Positions 37,566-47,034 are shown, counted from the first letter of the stretch. The stretch: 64,000 nt of DNA from Kumtagia ephedrae (GCF_003012745.1 NZ_PXYK01000023.1:31039-95038); one strand, 5' to 3'. Program-made: numbers and translations. The notes: generated by a model from the sequence alone, not told the origin.

Positions 37566-37993
37566 GGTAGCACAATCTGGTGCGCTTTATGTACCTGTCC
37601 TAAAGGCCGAATCGCTGCATTGGGGCTTTTCAAGCAAGAAACAAAAGGTGGATGGGGCGCGTAGATAACGCAAACGTGATCCTTGCCGCCGCCGGGCTTG
37701 CGGACCGCCGCACTGCCGGTCGTCTCACCGAGCTTCACCCGTTCGATCGCGGCGCTGTAGCTAACCTGGAACGGCTGCGCGGCCGCGCGCTGCGAAAGAC
37801 CGACTACAGGCGGTCCAGGCAACAGCAACGAAGCAGCGGTATGCCATCAAAGATCTTTAAATTGCCAGATTACCTCCATGAGGCACGGCGTCGCACAGAT
37901 CATGCACCCTCCCGGTATCCCGCTCAGAGTATGGCGTCTGAAATAGCTTCGCCATGCAACCCAACAAACTGGCTTGGTGACAAAGCTGTCCAA
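37566..37993. other. Intergenic downstream of the ureide operon
   Basis: About 430 bases. The minus-strand frame near 37650-37830 (AAAQPFQVSYSAAIERVKLG) resembles the mature start of a small secreted protein after a signal peptide but has no clean start and is not called. No terminator seen for the operon. Confidence 0.4.
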
Positions 37994-39250
37994 CTATTGA
38001 AGCAGATCTAGCAGCGCTAGCGCGACGACATTCGTCGCGAGGGCAAGATCGTCCAGCTTCAGTTTCTCGTCGGCGCGGTGGGCGTTGGCCTCCAGCATCG
38101 TGCGCGGGCCGGCACCGTAGAGCACCGTCGGAATGCCGGCGTTGCAATAGTGGCGAGCATCCGTATAGAGCGGCACGCCATGCGTCGCCACCGCCTCGCC
38201 GGTGAGTGCCGATGCATGCTTCGTCAGCGCCGCGGCCAGCCGCTCCTGGCCGGCCAGCGGCTTCAGCGGGTTGGCCAGCATCAGCTCGCGCACCGTGCAT
38301 TCGATACCCGGAATCTCACGCGCCGCCGCCTCTATGAATGCCACAAGGTCGCGCGCCACTGCAGCGCCGTCCTCCTCCGGGATCATGCGGCGGTCGACCC
38401 GCATGACGATCTTGTCGGGGACGACATTGGTGTTGATGCCGCCCGAGATCAGCCCAACCACAAGTGACGGCGTGGTGATGCCCTCGACTGCCGAGCGCTG
38501 CGCGGCGAAGCAGGCGCGCAGCGCGTAGAGCCGGCTGAGGATGAGGGTGGCCGCTTCCAGCGCGTCGATCCCGGTCTCTGGTCGGGCGGCGTGCGCCGAC
38601 TTGCCGCGTACCTCGACGTCGAGATGCAGGCAGCCATTGTGGGCTGTGACCACGCCGTAGGAGAGGCCGGCGCAGATGGCGTAATCCGGCTTGGTCAATC
38701 CCTGCTCGAGCAGGAGCAGCGGTCCGATGTCGCCGCCGACTTCCTCGTCGTAGGTGAGGTGGATTTCGACCGTGCCGGAGAGTTTTTCGCCGAGCGACAT
38801 CAGCGCCAGCAGCGCGTAGGCGTAGGTGACGAAGTCGGACTTCGAGGTGGCGACGCCGCGCCCGTACATCCAGCCGTCCTTGATGACGGCGCCATAGGGG
38901 TTGACACTCCAGCCTTCGCCCGGCGCCACCACGTCGCCATGGGCGTTGAGCGCGATCGTCGGGCCGGGGCCGAAACGATGCCGCACGATCAAGTTGCTGG
39001 CGCTGATCATGCCGACCTTGGCGACCAGCTCCTGCGGCACCGTGTGGCGCTCGACGGTGAAGCCCAGCGCCTGGTAGAGCGCGGCGGCGCAGTCGGCATG
39101 CGCCTGGCAGTCGCCGGGCGGGTTGTCGGAGGGAACCTTCACCAGTTCGGCGAGCATGCGGACCTGGTCGTCGCGCCGCGCGGCGATAAAATCCATGAGG
39201 CGCGCCCCGGCATCGCCGTCGGGGCGGGAGGCGGCGGGTTTCGAATCCAT
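37994..39250 (-). CDS. M20-family metallo-amidohydrolase (ArgE/DapE-like)
   Basis: 418 residues, last gene of the operon. It has the di-zinc M20 layout: NAHGD (first His), the bridging Asp in MYGRGVATSKSD, TYDEEVGGD with the general-base Glu pair, and the late ligand in EANAHRADEKL; a dimerisation domain lies between about residues 200 and 320. Family members remove acyl, succinyl or carbamoyl groups from amino acids. The ATG overlaps the previous stop by one base (TAATG). Given its partners it may act on a ureido or N-carbamoyl intermediate; an acetylornithine-type deacylase remains possible. Confidence 0.88.
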   Translation of the reverse strand: MDSKPAASRPDGDAGARLMDFIAARRDDQVRMLAELVKVPSDNPPGDCQAHADCAAALYQALGFTVERHTVPQELVAKVGMISASNLIVRHRFGPGPTIALNAHGDVVAPGEGWSVNPYGAVIKDGWMYGRGVATSKSDFVTYAYALLALMSLGEKLSGTVEIHLTYDEEVGGDIGPLLLLEQGLTKPDYAICAGLSYGVVTAHNGCLHLDVEVRGKSAHAARPETGIDALEAATLILSRLYALRACFAAQRSAVEGITTPSLVVGLISGGINTNVVPDKIVMRVDRRMIPEEDGAAVARDLVAFIEAAAREIPGIECTVRELMLANPLKPLAGQERLAAALTKHASALTGEAVATHGVPLYTDARHYCNAGIPTVLYGAGPRTMLEANAHRADEKLKLDDLALATNVVALALLDLLQ

Positions 39251-40533
39251 TACGGCTTTCCTTGGAAATTCTCGATGAAGCTGAGCAGGACGGCCGCGCC
39301 GGCGGCCACGTCCCCGGCCGTCACCGCCTCCTGCGGCGAATGGCTGACTCCGTCCTTGCAGCGGACGAAGATCATGCCGATGTCGGTGAGCCGGCTCATC
39401 GCCATGCCGTCATGGCCGGCGCCGCTCGGCAGGTGCAAGACTTTGAGCCCCGCCGTTTCGATCGCCGTCGCGATCTGCCGGACAAAGGCCGGCGCGCACG
39501 GGCAGGATTTGAGGTCGAGGATGACCTCGACGGCGATGCCGACGCCACGCCGCGCCGCGATCTCGCGGGCCGCCGTGTCGATTTCGGCGAAGGCCGCATG
39601 GCGCACCGCGTCGGCCTGCGAGCGGAGATCGACGGTGAGCGTGACCGCGCCGGCGATCACGTTGATCAGGCCGGGCTCGGCCTTGAACACGCCGACGGTG
39701 CCGACCGTGTTGTCGTGCGCGGCCGCGATCCTTTCCACTGTGAGCGCGATCTCGCTTGCGGCCAGCACCGGGTCGTGGCGCATGCCCATCGGCACGGTGC
39801 CGGCATGGTTGGCCGCACCCTCGACCCGGATCGTGGCGCGCGTCTGCCCGGAAATCGCGGTGACGACGCCGACCGGCAGGCCGGCGGCCTGCAGCACGGG
39901 GCCCTGCTCGATATGCAGCTCTACAAAGCCGATCACGTCCTCCGGCTTGTGAGCGGCACGGCCTATGGCGGCCGGCTCGAGGCCGAAGGCGGTCATCGCC
40001 TCGCGCATGCTGTGGCCGTCGGCGTCACGCGCCGACATGAGGTCGTCGCCGTGGTCGCCCGTGACCGCGCGGCTGCCGGCGAGCGTGGTGCGGAAGCGCG
40101 TGCCTTCCTCGTCGCCGAACGCCAGTACCTCGATGCCGAACGGCAGGCGCCGGCCGCGACCGTTGAGCACGGCGACACAGTCGAGCGCCGTCAGCACGCC
40201 GAGCGGGCCGTCGTAGCGGCCGCCGTTGACGACGCTGTCCATGTGCGAGCCGGTGAGCAGATAGGGGCCCCCGCCGCCCTCGCCATGGTAGCGGCCGACG
40301 ACGTTGCCGGCTTCGTCCAAACGCGCCTCCATGCCGGCCTCGCGCATCCACTCGATCAGCGCCGCTGCGGCGATGCGATGCTCGGGGGACAAATAGAGCC
40401 GCGTCACCCCGTCGCCCGGCTCGCTGATCGCGCCGAGCGCGTCGCAGCGCTGCAGGATGCGGCGGCCGGCGTCGACCTCGTCGAGATAGGCGGAAGGCGC
40501 GTCCTGCCGCTTCGGTTCAGCGTTGGGGCGCAT
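39250..40533 (-). CDS. Allantoate amidohydrolase / N-carbamoyl-L-amino-acid hydrolase (M20, HyuC/AllC family)
   Basis: 427 residues from the ATG at 40533 (frame open to 40602 but with low-complexity sequence). Zinc-site motifs GSHMDSVVNGGRYDGPLGV, AFGDEEGTRF, ELHIEQGPVL and the late SGAGHDGM are those of the AllC/HyuC/beta-ureidopropionase group rather than ArgE. Known reactions are hydrolysis of allantoate to ureidoglycolate with ammonia release, or removal of a carbamoyl group. Because a PuuE-type allantoinase overlaps its start, allantoate is the most likely substrate. Cytoplasmic, homodimer by family. Confidence 0.9.
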   Translation of the reverse strand: MRPNAEPKRQDAPSAYLDEVDAGRRILQRCDALGAISEPGDGVTRLYLSPEHRIAAAALIEWMREAGMEARLDEAGNVVGRYHGEGGGGPYLLTGSHMDSVVNGGRYDGPLGVLTALDCVAVLNGRGRRLPFGIEVLAFGDEEGTRFRTTLAGSRAVTGDHGDDLMSARDADGHSMREAMTAFGLEPAAIGRAAHKPEDVIGFVELHIEQGPVLQAAGLPVGVVTAISGQTRATIRVEGAANHAGTVPMGMRHDPVLAASEIALTVERIAAAHDNTVGTVGVFKAEPGLINVIAGAVTLTVDLRSQADAVRHAAFAEIDTAAREIAARRGVGIAVEVILDLKSCPCAPAFVRQIATAIETAGLKVLHLPSGAGHDGMAMSRLTDIGMIFVRCKDGVSHSPQEAVTAGDVAAGAAVLLSFIENFQGKP

Positions 40534-41422
40534 GGTGCTGGTGCCAGTGGCGGGCGATGGCGTCGCGGCGGCAGATCCAGACGGCGTCGTGCTTCTGCAC
40601 ATAATCGAGGAAGCGCAGGAACGAGGCCCAGCGCCCCGGCCGCCCGACGATGCGCAGGTGCAGGCCGCCCGACATCATACGCGGAATGCGGTCGCTCTCG
40701 CGGTAGAGCACGTCGAACGTGTCCTTGAGATAGGTGAAATACTGGTCGCCCGAGTTGAACCCGGCCGCCGCGACGAAACGCATGTCGTTGGCTTCTAGCG
40801 TATAGGGGATGCGCAGGTGCTGCTTGCCGTCGACGGTTTCCCAATAGGGCAGGTCGTCGGCATAGGTGTCGGAATCATAGAGGAAACCGCCTTCCTCGAC
40901 CACCAGCCTGAGGGTGTTGGGGCTGCAGCGGCCGGTGTACCAGCCGACCGGGCGTTCGCCGGTCAGCCGGGTGATGGTGTCGATCGCCAGCTTCATGTGG
41001 GCGCGTTCGGTCTCCTCGCCCATCCACTGGTGATCGATCCATTTCCAACCGTGGCTGGCGATCTCGTGGCCGAGCGAATGCATGACCTTGGCGGCCTCGG
41101 GATAGTGCTCCAGCGCCAGGCCGTTGGCCAGCACGGTGGCGTGGATGCCGCGCTCCTTGAACTCGTTGAAGATGCGCCAGAAGGCGACGCGGGTGCCGTA
41201 TTCGTAGAGCGACTCCATGTTCATGTTGCGCACGCCGAACAGCTGCGGCGCGCCGATGATGTCGGAGATGAAGTTCTCGGAATGCGCGTCGCCATGCAGC
41301 ACGCTGTTTTCCGAGCCTTCCTCGAAGGCGACGATGATCTGCAGCGCCAGTTTCGCGCCGTTCGGCCAGTTCGCTTGCGGAGGCTTGTCGCCGTAGCCGA
41401 TCATGTCGCGGGGGTATGCCAT
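40517..41422 (-). CDS. puuE: PuuE-type allantoinase (polysaccharide deacetylase fold)
   Basis: 301 residues. MAYPRDMIGYGDKPPQANWP, FEEGSENSVLHGD, NMNMESLYEYGTRVAFWRI, EIASHGWKWIDHQWM, GWYTGRCSPNT and YDSDTYADDLPYW are near-diagnostic for PuuE, the metal-independent allantoinase related to chitin deacetylases, which opens the hydantoin ring of (S)-allantoin to allantoate. Start ATG 41422 follows AGGACAGGA-type purines. It overlaps the next gene by 17 bases. In the same operon lie a racemase and an allantoate-type amidohydrolase, which complete a racemic-allantoin route. Confidence 0.92.
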   Translation of the reverse strand: MAYPRDMIGYGDKPPQANWPNGAKLALQIIVAFEEGSENSVLHGDAHSENFISDIIGAPQLFGVRNMNMESLYEYGTRVAFWRIFNEFKERGIHATVLANGLALEHYPEAAKVMHSLGHEIASHGWKWIDHQWMGEETERAHMKLAIDTITRLTGERPVGWYTGRCSPNTLRLVVEEGGFLYDSDTYADDLPYWETVDGKQHLRIPYTLEANDMRFVAAAGFNSGDQYFTYLKDTFDVLYRESDRIPRMMSGGLHLRIVGRPGRWASFLRFLDYVQKHDAVWICRRDAIARHWHQHHAPQR

Positions 41423-41455
41423 GGTCCTGTCCTTTCCCAGTCCGCCCGCCGGTCG

Positions 41456-42199
41456 TCACCGGCGCGGCGCTATTTCCAGATGCTTCACCGAGCCGCTCAA
41501 CGGCTTCGGCAGAGGGTAGGCGAGGTCGCCGACCTTGCTGGTGCCGAGCCGCAGTGCCACGATGCCTTCGATCAGCTTGGTTGCGGCGGTGACGCCTTCG
41601 ACGACGGGGACGCCGATCTCCTGCTGGATGTGGTCGGCAAGATCGGCCATGCCGGCGCAGCCGAGCACGATGGCGCCGGCCTCGTCCTCGGCGACGGCGC
41701 GGCGGCACTCCTCGAGGATGTCGCGGCAGGCCTCCATGCCGGTTTCCTCAAGTTCCAGCACCTCCAGGCCGCAGGCGCGAACCCGCCGGCACTGGTGCTC
41801 GAAGCCGTGAATCTGCAGCAGGTGCTCGCAGATGATTTTTGTACGCGCCAGCGTGGTGACCACGGAGAACCGGGTGGCGATGATGCTGGCGAGATGGAAC
41901 GCCGCCTCGGCGATGCCGATCACCGGGCCCCTGGCGATCTCGCGCGCCGCGAGGTAACCGGGATCGCCGAAGCAGGCGATGACGTAGCCGTCGATGCCCT
42001 CGGCCTCGCCGCGATGGATCGCTTCCAGGATGCCGATCGTGCTGACCGCCTCGTCGTAGTGGCTCTCGATCGATGCCGGGCCGCTCAGCACCGACGCCGA
42101 GACGATCTCGGTGCCGGCGGCGGCAACGCTTTTGGCGGCCGCCAGGTTCTTGCGGGCGAAGGCTTCGGTGGTGGTCGGATTGATGATCTGGATGCGCAT
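41456..42199 (-). CDS. Asp/Glu/hydantoin racemase family: allantoin or hydantoin racemase
   Basis: 247 residues starting MRIQIINPTTTEAFA, which is the family start NPNTS/T. The two catalytic Cys are visible in YVIACFGDPG and IVLGCAGMADL. Members racemise 5-substituted hydantoins (HyuE) or allantoin (HpxA), letting enantioselective hydrolases use both forms. It lies three bases from livF and 33 bases before puuE, so an allantoin role is favoured, with hydantoin as the alternative. Confidence 0.9.
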   Translation of the reverse strand: MRIQIINPTTTEAFARKNLAAAKSVAAAGTEIVSASVLSGPASIESHYDEAVSTIGILEAIHRGEAEGIDGYVIACFGDPGYLAAREIARGPVIGIAEAAFHLASIIATRFSVVTTLARTKIICEHLLQIHGFEHQCRRVRACGLEVLELEETGMEACRDILEECRRAVAEDEAGAIVLGCAGMADLADHIQQEIGVPVVEGVTAATKLIEGIVALRLGTSKVGDLAYPLPKPLSGSVKHLEIAPRR

Positions 42200-42202
42200 G
42201 CC

Positions 42203-42919
42203 TCAACCCCCGAGATAGGCGCGCCGAACGTCGTCGTTGGCCGCCAGTTCGGACGATGGCCCCGACAGCGCGATCCTGCCGGTTTCCAGCACATAGGCGC
42301 GGCTGGAGAGCTTCAGCGCCATGCGCGAGTTCTGCTCGACCAGGATGACGCCGACGCCATGGTCGCGATTGATGCTGGTGACGAAGCGGGCGATCTCGCG
42401 CACGATGATCGGCGCGATGCCGAGCGACGGTTCGTCGAGGAGCAGCAGGCGCGGCTTCGACATCAGCGCGCGGCCGATGGCGACCATCTGCTGCTCGCCG
42501 CCGGAAAGGCTGCCGGCCTGCTGCTTGATGCGCTCGCGCAGCCGCGGAAAACGGTCGAGGATGGCGTCGAGGTCGGCGGACACGCCAGCGCTGTCCTTGC
42601 GCCGGTAGGCGCCCATCAGCAGATTGTCGCGCACGCTCATGAACGGGAAGATGCGCCGGCCTTCCGGCACCATGGCGACGCCGCGCGCCACGACCTGGTC
42701 CGGTCCCGTGCCGTCGAGGCGCTCGCCGTCGAAGCGGATTTCGCCGCGCTCCGGCCGCGTCAGCCCGGTGATCGCGCGCAGGATCGAGGTCTTGCCGGCG
42801 CCGTTGGCGCCGATGAGGGCGACGATCTCACCCTTGCCGGCGAGCATCGAGATGCCTTTGACGGCACGCACCTTGCCGTAGGAGACCGACAGGTCGCTGA
42901 TCGAAAACGCCGCGCTCAT
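42203..42919 (-). CDS. livF: Branched-chain-type ABC transporter ATPase (LivF)
   Basis: 238 residues. Walker A GANGAGKTS, signature LSGGEQQMVAIGRALM, Walker B LLLLDEPSLGI, and the LivF-typical VEQNSR and ending RRAYLGG. Supplies energy for the importer together with LivG. Its ATG overlaps the livG stop by four bases. Confidence 0.95.
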   Translation of the reverse strand: MSAAFSISDLSVSYGKVRAVKGISMLAGKGEIVALIGANGAGKTSILRAITGLTRPERGEIRFDGERLDGTGPDQVVARGVAMVPEGRRIFPFMSVRDNLLMGAYRRKDSAGVSADLDAILDRFPRLRERIKQQAGSLSGGEQQMVAIGRALMSKPRLLLLDEPSLGIAPIIVREIARFVTSINRDHGVGVILVEQNSRMALKLSSRAYVLETGRIALSGPSSELAANDDVRRAYLGG

Positions 42920-43686
42920 AGCCCGATCTCCTCGTCCTCGGAGCCGAGATATGCTTCGATGACCTTGTCGTTGCGCTGGATTTCGGCGGGCGTGCCCTCG
43001 GCGATCTTGCTGCCGAAATTGACCACGACGATACGCTCGCTGACGGACATCACCGCGGCCATGTCGTGCTCGACCAGGATCGGCGTGATGCCCTCGTCGC
43101 GGATCTTGCGGATCAGCTCGACGCCGCGCTTGGTCTCGTCGGAGTTCAGGCCGGCGAACGGCTCGTCGAGCAGGATCAGCTGCGGTCGGGCGGCGAGCGC
43201 CACGGCGATGCCGAGGTTGCGCAGTAGGCCGTGCGGCAGGCCGGCGGCGAGCGTACCGGCGTGGCTAGACATGCCGAGCAGGTCGAGCACGCGGTCGGCA
43301 TGCGCGCCGGCCTCGCGGTCGTCGCGCCGCGCCTGCGGCGAGCGGAGGATCATGCCGGCCAGCGAAGCCTTGCAGTCCTTCTGGTAGCCGAGCAGCACGG
43401 CCTCGCGCACCGTCATGTCCTGGAATGCGGTGTTTTCCTGGAATGTCCTGACGATGCCCTTGCGCGCCACCGCGTGCGGGCCGATGCCGGTGATGTCCTG
43501 GCCGTTGAAGCGGACCGTGCCGGAGGTCGGGACCATGAACGACGAGATCAGCTTGAAGCAGGTGCTCTTGCCGGCGCCGTTCGGCCCGATGATCGACAGG
43601 ATCTCGCCGCGCTGCAGCGTGAAGGTCAGGTCCTTGACGGCGGTCAGGCCGCCGAAGACCTTGGTCAGCCCCGAGACCTCAAGCAT
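42916..43686 (-). CDS. livG: Branched-chain-type ABC transporter ATPase (LivG)
   Basis: 256 residues from the ATG at 43686, six bases after GGAGG; the longer frame (to 43713) is Arg-rich and excluded. Walker A GPNGAGKST, Walker B LILLDEPFAGL and LVEHDMAAVMSV with the LivG-specific ending VIEAYLG. The canonical LSGGQ is replaced by AAGLPHGLLRNLGIAVAL, where the signature reads GLPHG; this is a known LivG-type variation but rather divergent here. Confidence 0.94.
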   Translation of the reverse strand: MLEVSGLTKVFGGLTAVKDLTFTLQRGEILSIIGPNGAGKSTCFKLISSFMVPTSGTVRFNGQDITGIGPHAVARKGIVRTFQENTAFQDMTVREAVLLGYQKDCKASLAGMILRSPQARRDDREAGAHADRVLDLLGMSSHAGTLAAGLPHGLLRNLGIAVALAARPQLILLDEPFAGLNSDETKRGVELIRKIRDEGITPILVEHDMAAVMSVSERIVVVNFGSKIAEGTPAEIQRNDKVIEAYLGSEDEEIGL

Positions 43687-44716
43687 CGGAAGCCTCCTTC
43701 GCGCGCGCCGCACGCGCCTTCAGCACGCTGAGGATGCCGTTGGGCATGAGCAGGATGCAGAGGATCATCAGGCCGGAGAAGATCACCGTCTGGTAGCGCT
43801 GGAGCTCGTGCAGGAGCTCGAAGCTCACCATCATCACCAGGGCGCCGACGAGCGGGCCGATGACGAATTCCAGGCCGCCGACGAAGCAGTAGACCATGAA
43901 ATAGACGCTATCGATGACCTGGAAGGAAGTCGGGTAGACGTTCTGCTGCAGGGCCGCAAAGAACGCACCGCCGACGCCGGCGTAGAAACAGCTCACCATG
44001 AAGGCGACGACGCGGTACTTAGCGATGTTGATACCGAGGCTGACGGCCAGGTCCTCGTTCTGCCGCAGCGAGCGGAACACCGCGCCGACGCGGCTGGTGT
44101 CGAGCAGCCACATGAACCACAGGCCGAGCATCAGCAGCGAGCCGGCGAGGTAGAAGAAGGGCAGGCGGGCGCCTTTCTCGAAGGCGGGAATGAGGGTGAG
44201 GCCGAACAGCGACAGCTCGCCGGGCAGCGGCAGGTCGACGATGCCTTGCGCGCCGCGCGTGACCGCCGGAAAGCTCAGCGCCGTCAGCCGGCAGGCTTCG
44301 GTGATGCAAAGGGTGATCATGGCGAAGTAGACGCCTTTCAGGCGCAGAACCGGCCAGCCGATGAGGCCGCCGATGATTGCCGCGACGAGACCCGACAGAG
44401 GCAGGCAGAGCCAGAACGACACACCGAAACGCGACACCAGGATGGCGGTGACATAGGAGCCGATCAGGGCGAAGCCGGCCTGCGCCAGGTTGATGCGTCC
44501 GATTGCGAAGGTGAGCCAGACGCCGAAGCTGATAAAGCTCACCACCGCCATGGTGGTGGTGACGTTGAGCACATAGCCGTTGCCGCCGAACAGCAGCGGT
44601 ACGCCGATGAAGTAGGCGATTGCCACCAGCAGTCCGAGGCCGAGCGGCTTCAGCGGCGAGGCCGCGGACTGAGGCATGGCAAAGCCGGACATGGGGATCG
44701 TATCTTGCGTGTTCAT
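43679..44716 (-). CDS. livM: Branched-chain-type ABC transporter permease (LivM)
   Basis: 345 residues with about nine to ten membrane segments; the loop ...LNLAQAGFALIGSYVTAIL region (here RINLAQAGFALIGSY) and GGxxG-rich middle are typical of LivM. An EAA-like cytoplasmic loop (LRQNEDLAVSLGINIAKYR) contacts the ATPases. Overlaps livG by eight bases. Pairs with LivH to form the channel. Confidence 0.93.
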   Translation of the reverse strand: MNTQDTIPMSGFAMPQSAASPLKPLGLGLLVAIAYFIGVPLLFGGNGYVLNVTTTMAVVSFISFGVWLTFAIGRINLAQAGFALIGSYVTAILVSRFGVSFWLCLPLSGLVAAIIGGLIGWPVLRLKGVYFAMITLCITEACRLTALSFPAVTRGAQGIVDLPLPGELSLFGLTLIPAFEKGARLPFFYLAGSLLMLGLWFMWLLDTSRVGAVFRSLRQNEDLAVSLGINIAKYRVVAFMVSCFYAGVGGAFFAALQQNVYPTSFQVIDSVYFMVYCFVGGLEFVIGPLVGALVMMVSFELLHELQRYQTVIFSGLMILCILLMPNGILSVLKARAARAKEASDA

Positions 44717-44723
44717 TGTCGGC

Positions 44724-45584
44724 TCAACCCCAGGGCTTGCCCATGATTCCGTGCGGCCGCACGATCAGGAAGCCGATCACGATCAGGAAGATGATCAGGA
44801 AGGTCATGGAGCCGGGCAGCAGCGCGTAGCCGACCGATTCCAGCACCCCAAGCACGAAGCCGCCGAGAATGGCGCCGGAGAGCACACCGGCGCCGCCGAT
44901 CATGATCATCAGGAATGCTTTGATCGACACGGCCGTGCCGGCACCGGTGTGGACGGCGAAGATCGCCACCAGCAGCCCGCCAGCGAGCCCGGCGAGGCCG
45001 GTGCCGAGGCCGAAACCCATGGCCGACAGCCATTTGAGGTTGACGCCCTGCAGGGCGGTGGCGTCGCGATCCTGTGCCATAGCGCGCAGCGCGCGGCCGG
45101 TCTTGGTGTAGCCGATGAAGAGCATCAGCGCGACGATCAGCAAGGCGGCGACGACGATCACCACGACGCGTCCGGTCGGCAATCTTGCGCCGAACAGTTC
45201 GACGATGCCGGTGGCGATCGGCGGAACGCCGCGCTGCTTCTCGCCGAACACGATCAGCGCCAGGCTTTCGAGGAAGACGGCGGTGCCCATGGCGAGCAGC
45301 ATCGTCACCTCCTCGCGCTTGACCCGCAGCATTACCGGCCGGAACAGGAAAAGCTCCATGGCGATGCCGAGCGCACCGACGATGACGAAGGACATCAGCA
45401 GGCCGAACCAGAACGGCAGGCCGAACACGACGTTGAAATAGTAAACGACGAAGCCGCCGATCATGTAGAGCTGGCCATGGGCGAAGTTCACCACCTTCAT
45501 GATGCTGAAGATGATGGTGATGCCGAGGGCGATCAGGGCGTAGGTGGTTCCGACGACAAGCGCGTTGAGCAGAACCTGGGTCAT
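44724..45584 (-). CDS. livH: Branched-chain-type ABC transporter permease (LivH)
   Basis: 286 residues from the ATG at 45584, seven bases after AGGAGA; the frame is open for 76 more codons of unrelated sequence, which is rejected. Features: GTTYALIALGITIIFSIMKV, VNFAHGQLYMIG and an EAA-like loop GRALRAMAQDRDAT. About eight membrane helices. Seven bases separate it from livM. Confidence 0.94.
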   Translation of the reverse strand: MTQVLLNALVVGTTYALIALGITIIFSIMKVVNFAHGQLYMIGGFVVYYFNVVFGLPFWFGLLMSFVIVGALGIAMELFLFRPVMLRVKREEVTMLLAMGTAVFLESLALIVFGEKQRGVPPIATGIVELFGARLPTGRVVVIVVAALLIVALMLFIGYTKTGRALRAMAQDRDATALQGVNLKWLSAMGFGLGTGLAGLAGGLLVAIFAVHTGAGTAVSIKAFLMIMIGGAGVLSGAILGGFVLGVLESVGYALLPGSMTFLIIFLIVIGFLIVRPHGIMGKPWG

Positions 45585-45666
45585 TAACAATTCTCCTAAC
45601 CGGATGACGGTGGCCGTGGGACTGGGCCACCATTCACCAACGGCGCAGCCGATGCGACGCAAAAAT

Positions 45667-45692
45667 GGGGCGGTCCGCGATCGGACCGCCCC
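45667..45692 (-). terminator. Attenuator/terminator hairpin between livJ and livH
   Basis: GGGGCGGTCCG and CGGACCGCCCC form a perfect 11-bp stem with a four-base loop; on the minus strand it is followed by ATTTTT. It sits eight bases after the binding-protein stop and before livH, so it should end most transcripts after the binding protein and let a minority continue. Confidence 0.82.
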
Positions 45693-45699
45693 AGGGCGG

Positions 45700-46905
45700 T
45701 CAGTCGGGGAGTTTTCCGACGAACAGCGGTTCGTAGGCGCCATCCTTGACTGCCTGCACGACGATCGGCACGGAGACCTGGCGGGACTGCCCGTAGTCCT
45801 GGCGGCCGACATATTTCAGCTCGCCGCCTTCCTTCAGGAACGGGTTCTTGCCGACGAAGCTGTCTAGCGCCGCCTTGAACGCCTCGGTGTCGTCGAGCGC
45901 CTTTGGAGTGCTCTGCAAGGTCTGCACGATGATCTCCGGCCCGTAGACATAGAGGCCGGCGACGTCGTTCCATTCGCCCCAGTCCTTGGTGTAGCGCTCG
46001 ATGAACTTCACCATGAAATCGCTGCGGATCGCCTCGGTGCTGGCGCCGCCGGCGACGATGAAGCCGTTCGCCGCCTCGCCGGCGACCTCGAAGATCGCCC
46101 TCGGATCCTGGCCGGTCTCGGTGCTCATCGTGCCGGTGAAACCGAGTTCGCGCGCCGCCTTGATCAGCGGACCGACATCCGACGGGTTGACGCCGGAGAG
46201 CACGATGTGGTCCGGCGAAGTGCCGATCACCTTTGTCAGCACCGGGAAGAAGTCGGTCGTGCCGGATTCGTAGGTCTCCTGGTCGGAGACGACCTCGAGG
46301 CCGAGCGTCTTGGCGGCCGCCGTCCCTTCGTTGCGCTGGTTGAGCGGATCGGCGTTGTTCTCGCACACGAAGGCGATCTTCTTGATGCCCTTGTTGTCCA
46401 TGAGCCATTTGTAGATGACCGGGCCGACTTGGTAAGAGGCGACCATGCCGAGGATCGATTGCGAGGCCGGTGCCTTGTAGAGCGATTTCGAGAAGGCATA
46501 AGGCATGTTGATGGTGCCGTTGGCCTCCATCACCGCCTTGGCGCTTTCGGCTGTCGAATCCGTGTTCGGGCCCTGGATATATTTGATGCCTTCCGAAACG
46601 AGTTTTTCGGCACCAGTCTGCGCGCCTTTCGGATCGCCCTTGTCGTCGACGCAGACGACCTCGATGTTGTAGGTCTTGTCGCCGATGGCCACGCCGCCAT
46701 CGTCGTTCCACATTGCCGCCCGCGTCTTGGACGTCTGGCACATGACGCCGCCCCAGCCGGCGAACGGCCCGCTCATCACGCCAAGAGCCCCGATCTTCAA
46801 TGTCTCGTTGGCTTGCGCCAGAGATATCAAAGCAAAAGTGCCGGCAGTCGTTGCCAGCGCCAGCGCACGAACGAGGAGTGTTACTTTAATCCCTGAAGAT
46901 TTCAT
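45700..46905 (-). CDS. livJ: Periplasmic substrate-binding protein of the Liv-type transporter
   Basis: 401 residues from the ATG at 46905 (GGAGGGCAAG before it; an ATG at 46917 overlaps that site). A signal peptide (MKSSGIKVTLLVRALALATT...LAQA) precedes ETLKIGALGVMSGPFAGWGG, the start of a type I periplasmic binding fold. Instead of branched-chain amino acids the ligand is more likely the ureide/hydantoin processed by the operon; that is inference. First gene of the operon and facing the regulator. Confidence 0.92.
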   Translation of the reverse strand: MKSSGIKVTLLVRALALATTAGTFALISLAQANETLKIGALGVMSGPFAGWGGVMCQTSKTRAAMWNDDGGVAIGDKTYNIEVVCVDDKGDPKGAQTGAEKLVSEGIKYIQGPNTDSTAESAKAVMEANGTINMPYAFSKSLYKAPASQSILGMVASYQVGPVIYKWLMDNKGIKKIAFVCENNADPLNQRNEGTAAAKTLGLEVVSDQETYESGTTDFFPVLTKVIGTSPDHIVLSGVNPSDVGPLIKAARELGFTGTMSTETGQDPRAIFEVAGEAANGFIVAGGASTEAIRSDFMVKFIERYTKDWGEWNDVAGLYVYGPEIIVQTLQSTPKALDDTEAFKAALDSFVGKNPFLKEGGELKYVGRQDYGQSRQVSVPIVVQAVKDGAYEPLFVGKLPD

Positions 46906-46938
46906 CTTGCCCTCCATTTGCAGCCGACCGTTTACTTG

Positions 46939-46968
46939 CTATTGAACCCATGTCAATTGGTTCAATAG
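46939..46968. promoter_or_regulatory. Perfect inverted repeat (operator candidate 1)
   Basis: CTATTGAACC (46939-46948), ten-base spacer, GGTTCAATAG (46959-46968). It lies 34 bases upstream of the livJ start and therefore over or just after the operon promoter. Arms 10 of 10 identical. Likely bound by the divergent MocR-type regulator, or a second factor. Confidence 0.7.
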
Positions 46969-47034
46969 AAGCTAAAACTCGCATGTGTTCCCTTGTTTTT
47001 CTTGTTTTTCGAGCGTATGTCTGTGTCAGGTGAA

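Noticed and set aside
39262..43387. Long plus-strand frames (488 and 856 codons) opposite the ureide/Liv operon
   Set aside because: Antisense shadows; the minus-strand proteins are complete and belong to known families.
44676..45587. 303-codon plus-strand frame opposite livH
   Set aside because: His/Asp/Gln-rich antisense shadow of a membrane permease gene.
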